A stretch of DNA of 15,169 nt. Source: Bordetella parapertussis (GTDB lineage: Bacteria; Pseudomonadota; Gammaproteobacteria; Burkholderiales; Burkholderiaceae_B). Positions 14,199-15,169 of the stretch are shown here, piece after piece. The stretch covers positions 1 to 15,169 of the forward strand of contig CAMEAW010000058.1 in NCBI GenBank assembly GCA_945911685.1, in the 5' to 3' direction. Under the pieces are notes generated by a model, which made no database searches, was not told where the DNA came from, and saw only the letters and a program-made list of their open reading frames with translations. Position 1 is the stretch's first letter; each line of letters starts with the position of its first letter. The position numbers and the translations under genes were made by a program.

Positions 14199-14250
14199 GG
14201 CCTGAGAGAGGCTGAAGCCTCTACCTGGCCTAGTCGAAGGCTGAAGCGTT
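14199..14250. repeat. Two degenerate ~28-bp direct repeats between convergent genes, with a hairpin
   Basis: GGCCT + spacer + AGGCTGAAGC occurs at 14199-14218 and again at 14227-14247. In the first copy AGAGGC (14207-14212) and GCCTCT (14217-14222) form a 6-bp stem with a TGAA loop, and GGCC (14199-14202) can pair with GGCC (14227-14230) outside it. No U-tract follows on either strand, so a terminator role for both convergent genes is possible but not proven. Confidence 0.5.
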
Positions 14251-14254
14251 CGCC

Positions 14255-15169
14255 TTACTGGTTTTTAATCCCGGCGGCTTTGATGACGGCACCCCATTTT
14301 TCGAGCTCGGCAGCGAGGTGCTTGGCAAGTTCAACAGGTGCGCCGCCCATGGGGGTTGCGCCAATGTCTGCAAGTTTCTTTTTAAACGCTGAGTCGCTCA
14401 AAATTTGATTGACCTCAGTGTTCATTTTGTCAATGATTTGCTTTGGAGTGCCTGCGGGCGCTAACAAGGCAAACCATGTTGACGACATTAACTTCGGAAA
14501 GCCTAACTCAGCGGTTGTGGGTACGTCGGGCAGGGCAGGTGAACGCGTCGGTGACATGATCGCGAGTGCACGGACCTTATTCGCTTTGACCTGTCCGGCA
14601 ATGCCGGGCACCAACTGAAACATAGTTTGAATTTCGTTGGCGATTAAGTTGGTGGTTGCGGTACCTGGAGCGTTGTACGGCACATGCACCATTTTGGTTT
14701 CGGTCTCACGCATAAACAATTCACCTGCCAGATGCATTGAACTACCGATGCCGGTTGAACCAAAGTTTAACTTTCCGGGATTGGTTTTGGCGTAAGCGAT
14801 GAATTCTTGAATGCTTTTGACCGGTTGATCGTTATTGACGACCAAAATATTAGGCACGTCGCAAATCAGTGCGATCGGATCAAAATCTTTTTGTGGATCG
14901 TAGTTGATCGTGGCGTACAAGCTTTTGTTGACTGCCAGTGTGCCTGCCCACGAAAACAAAAACCGGTACCCGTCAGGTGCATATTTAGCAGCGGCTGTTG
15001 CCCCGATATTGCCATTGGCACCTGGTTTGTTTTCGATGATGACGCTGGTTTTTAAGCGAAGCGCGAGTTGCTCACTGAGCATGCGCGCAATCGTATCGCC
15101 TGTACCGCCGCCGCCTGGGGCTGGCACGGTGATTTGAATGGCTTTGTCGGTGATCGGCCAAGTGCTCGC
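14255..15169 (-). CDS. Bug/TctC family periplasmic receptor (N-terminus beyond the window)
   Basis: Second Bug receptor, read leftwards; 304 aa are visible. The frame is open to the window edge: before the GTG at 15127 it reads STWPITDKAIQIT, the usual mature start of this family (WPxKPIxIxVP), so that GTG is internal and the signal peptide is outside the window. Visible motifs are VPAPGGGGTGDTIARMLSEQL, PDGYRFLFSWAGTLAVN, FGSTGIGSSMHLAGELFM and LPDVPTTAELGFP, all standard for Bug proteins. The end is KAAGIKNQ. It converges on the racemase-like gene with a 77-nt gap. No TctA/TctB genes are visible. It differs clearly from the receptor at 6704-7672, so it is not a recent duplicate. Ligand unknown; a carboxylate is usual for the family. 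Confidence 0.92.
   Translation of the reverse strand, partial: ASTWPITDKAIQITVPAPGGGGTGDTIARMLSEQLALRLKTSVIIENKPGANGNIGATAAAKYAPDGYRFLFSWAGTLAVNKSLYATINYDPQKDFDPIALICDVPNILVVNNDQPVKSIQEFIAYAKTNPGKLNFGSTGIGSSMHLAGELFMRETETKMVHVPYNAPGTATTNLIANEIQTMFQLVPGIAGQVKANKVRALAIMSPTRSPALPDVPTTAELGFPKLMSSTWFALLAPAGTPKQIIDKMNTEVNQILSDSAFKKKLADIGATPMGGAPVELAKHLAAELEKWGAVIKAAGIKNQ

Overview
The window looks like a stretch of a betaproteobacterial (Burkholderiales, perhaps Alcaligenaceae- or Comamonadaceae-like) chromosome with intermediate GC. This is inferred from two orphan Bug/TctC-type tripartite tricarboxylate receptors, the overall protein style, and a Fur box of the AATGCGAATGATTCGCA type. No rRNA, tRNA, CRISPR array, IS element or phage gene is visible. 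The region is packed with solute-uptake systems.

Region 1 (1-7672, + strand) is a probable operon. It holds the 3' part of a DppC-type permease (cut by the window edge) and DppD- and DppF-type ATPases, each overlapping the previous gene by 8 nt. These are followed by two tandem paralogous zinc deacylases of the succinylglutamate desuccinylase/aspartoacylase family that resemble DoeB, then the periplasmic binding protein of the transporter (family 5), then a Bug receptor. The likely logic is that an N-acylated amino-acid-like or peptide-like compound is imported by the Dpp-type ABC transporter and deacylated in the cytoplasm by the two hydrolases. The substrate is unknown. The binding protein gene lies after the enzymes and behind a small hairpin.

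Region 2 (7816-12186, - strand) is a ferric-iron ABC importer read leftwards: binding protein (fbpA), fused two-domain permease (fbpB), an ATPase lacking the usual C-terminal part (fbpC), and a nitroreductase-like flavoprotein immediately downstream. A good -35/-10 pair overlapped by a Fur-box-like palindrome lies upstream of fbpA and supports iron control.

Region 3 (12434-14177, + strand) is a two-gene overlapping unit: a stand-alone MetE C-terminal-domain-like zinc methyltransferase/lyase and an Asp/Glu racemase-maleate isomerase-arylmalonate decarboxylase superfamily enzyme with both catalytic cysteines. The pair's reaction is not known. Region 4 (14255-15169, - strand) is a second Bug receptor, cut at its N-terminus by the window edge and convergent with region 3.

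The least expected signal is in the spacers. Five separate intergenic gaps each hold short degenerate direct repeats in tandem: 19 bp x3 at 2799-2855, 38 bp x3 at 6609-6698, 36 bp x2 at 9215-9286, about 42 bp x2 at 12232-12303, and about 28 bp x2 at 14199-14250. The repeat sequences are unrelated between gaps. One set duplicates a ribosome binding site and another runs into the 3' end of a gene. Both convergent junctions also carry strong hairpins without U-tracts.
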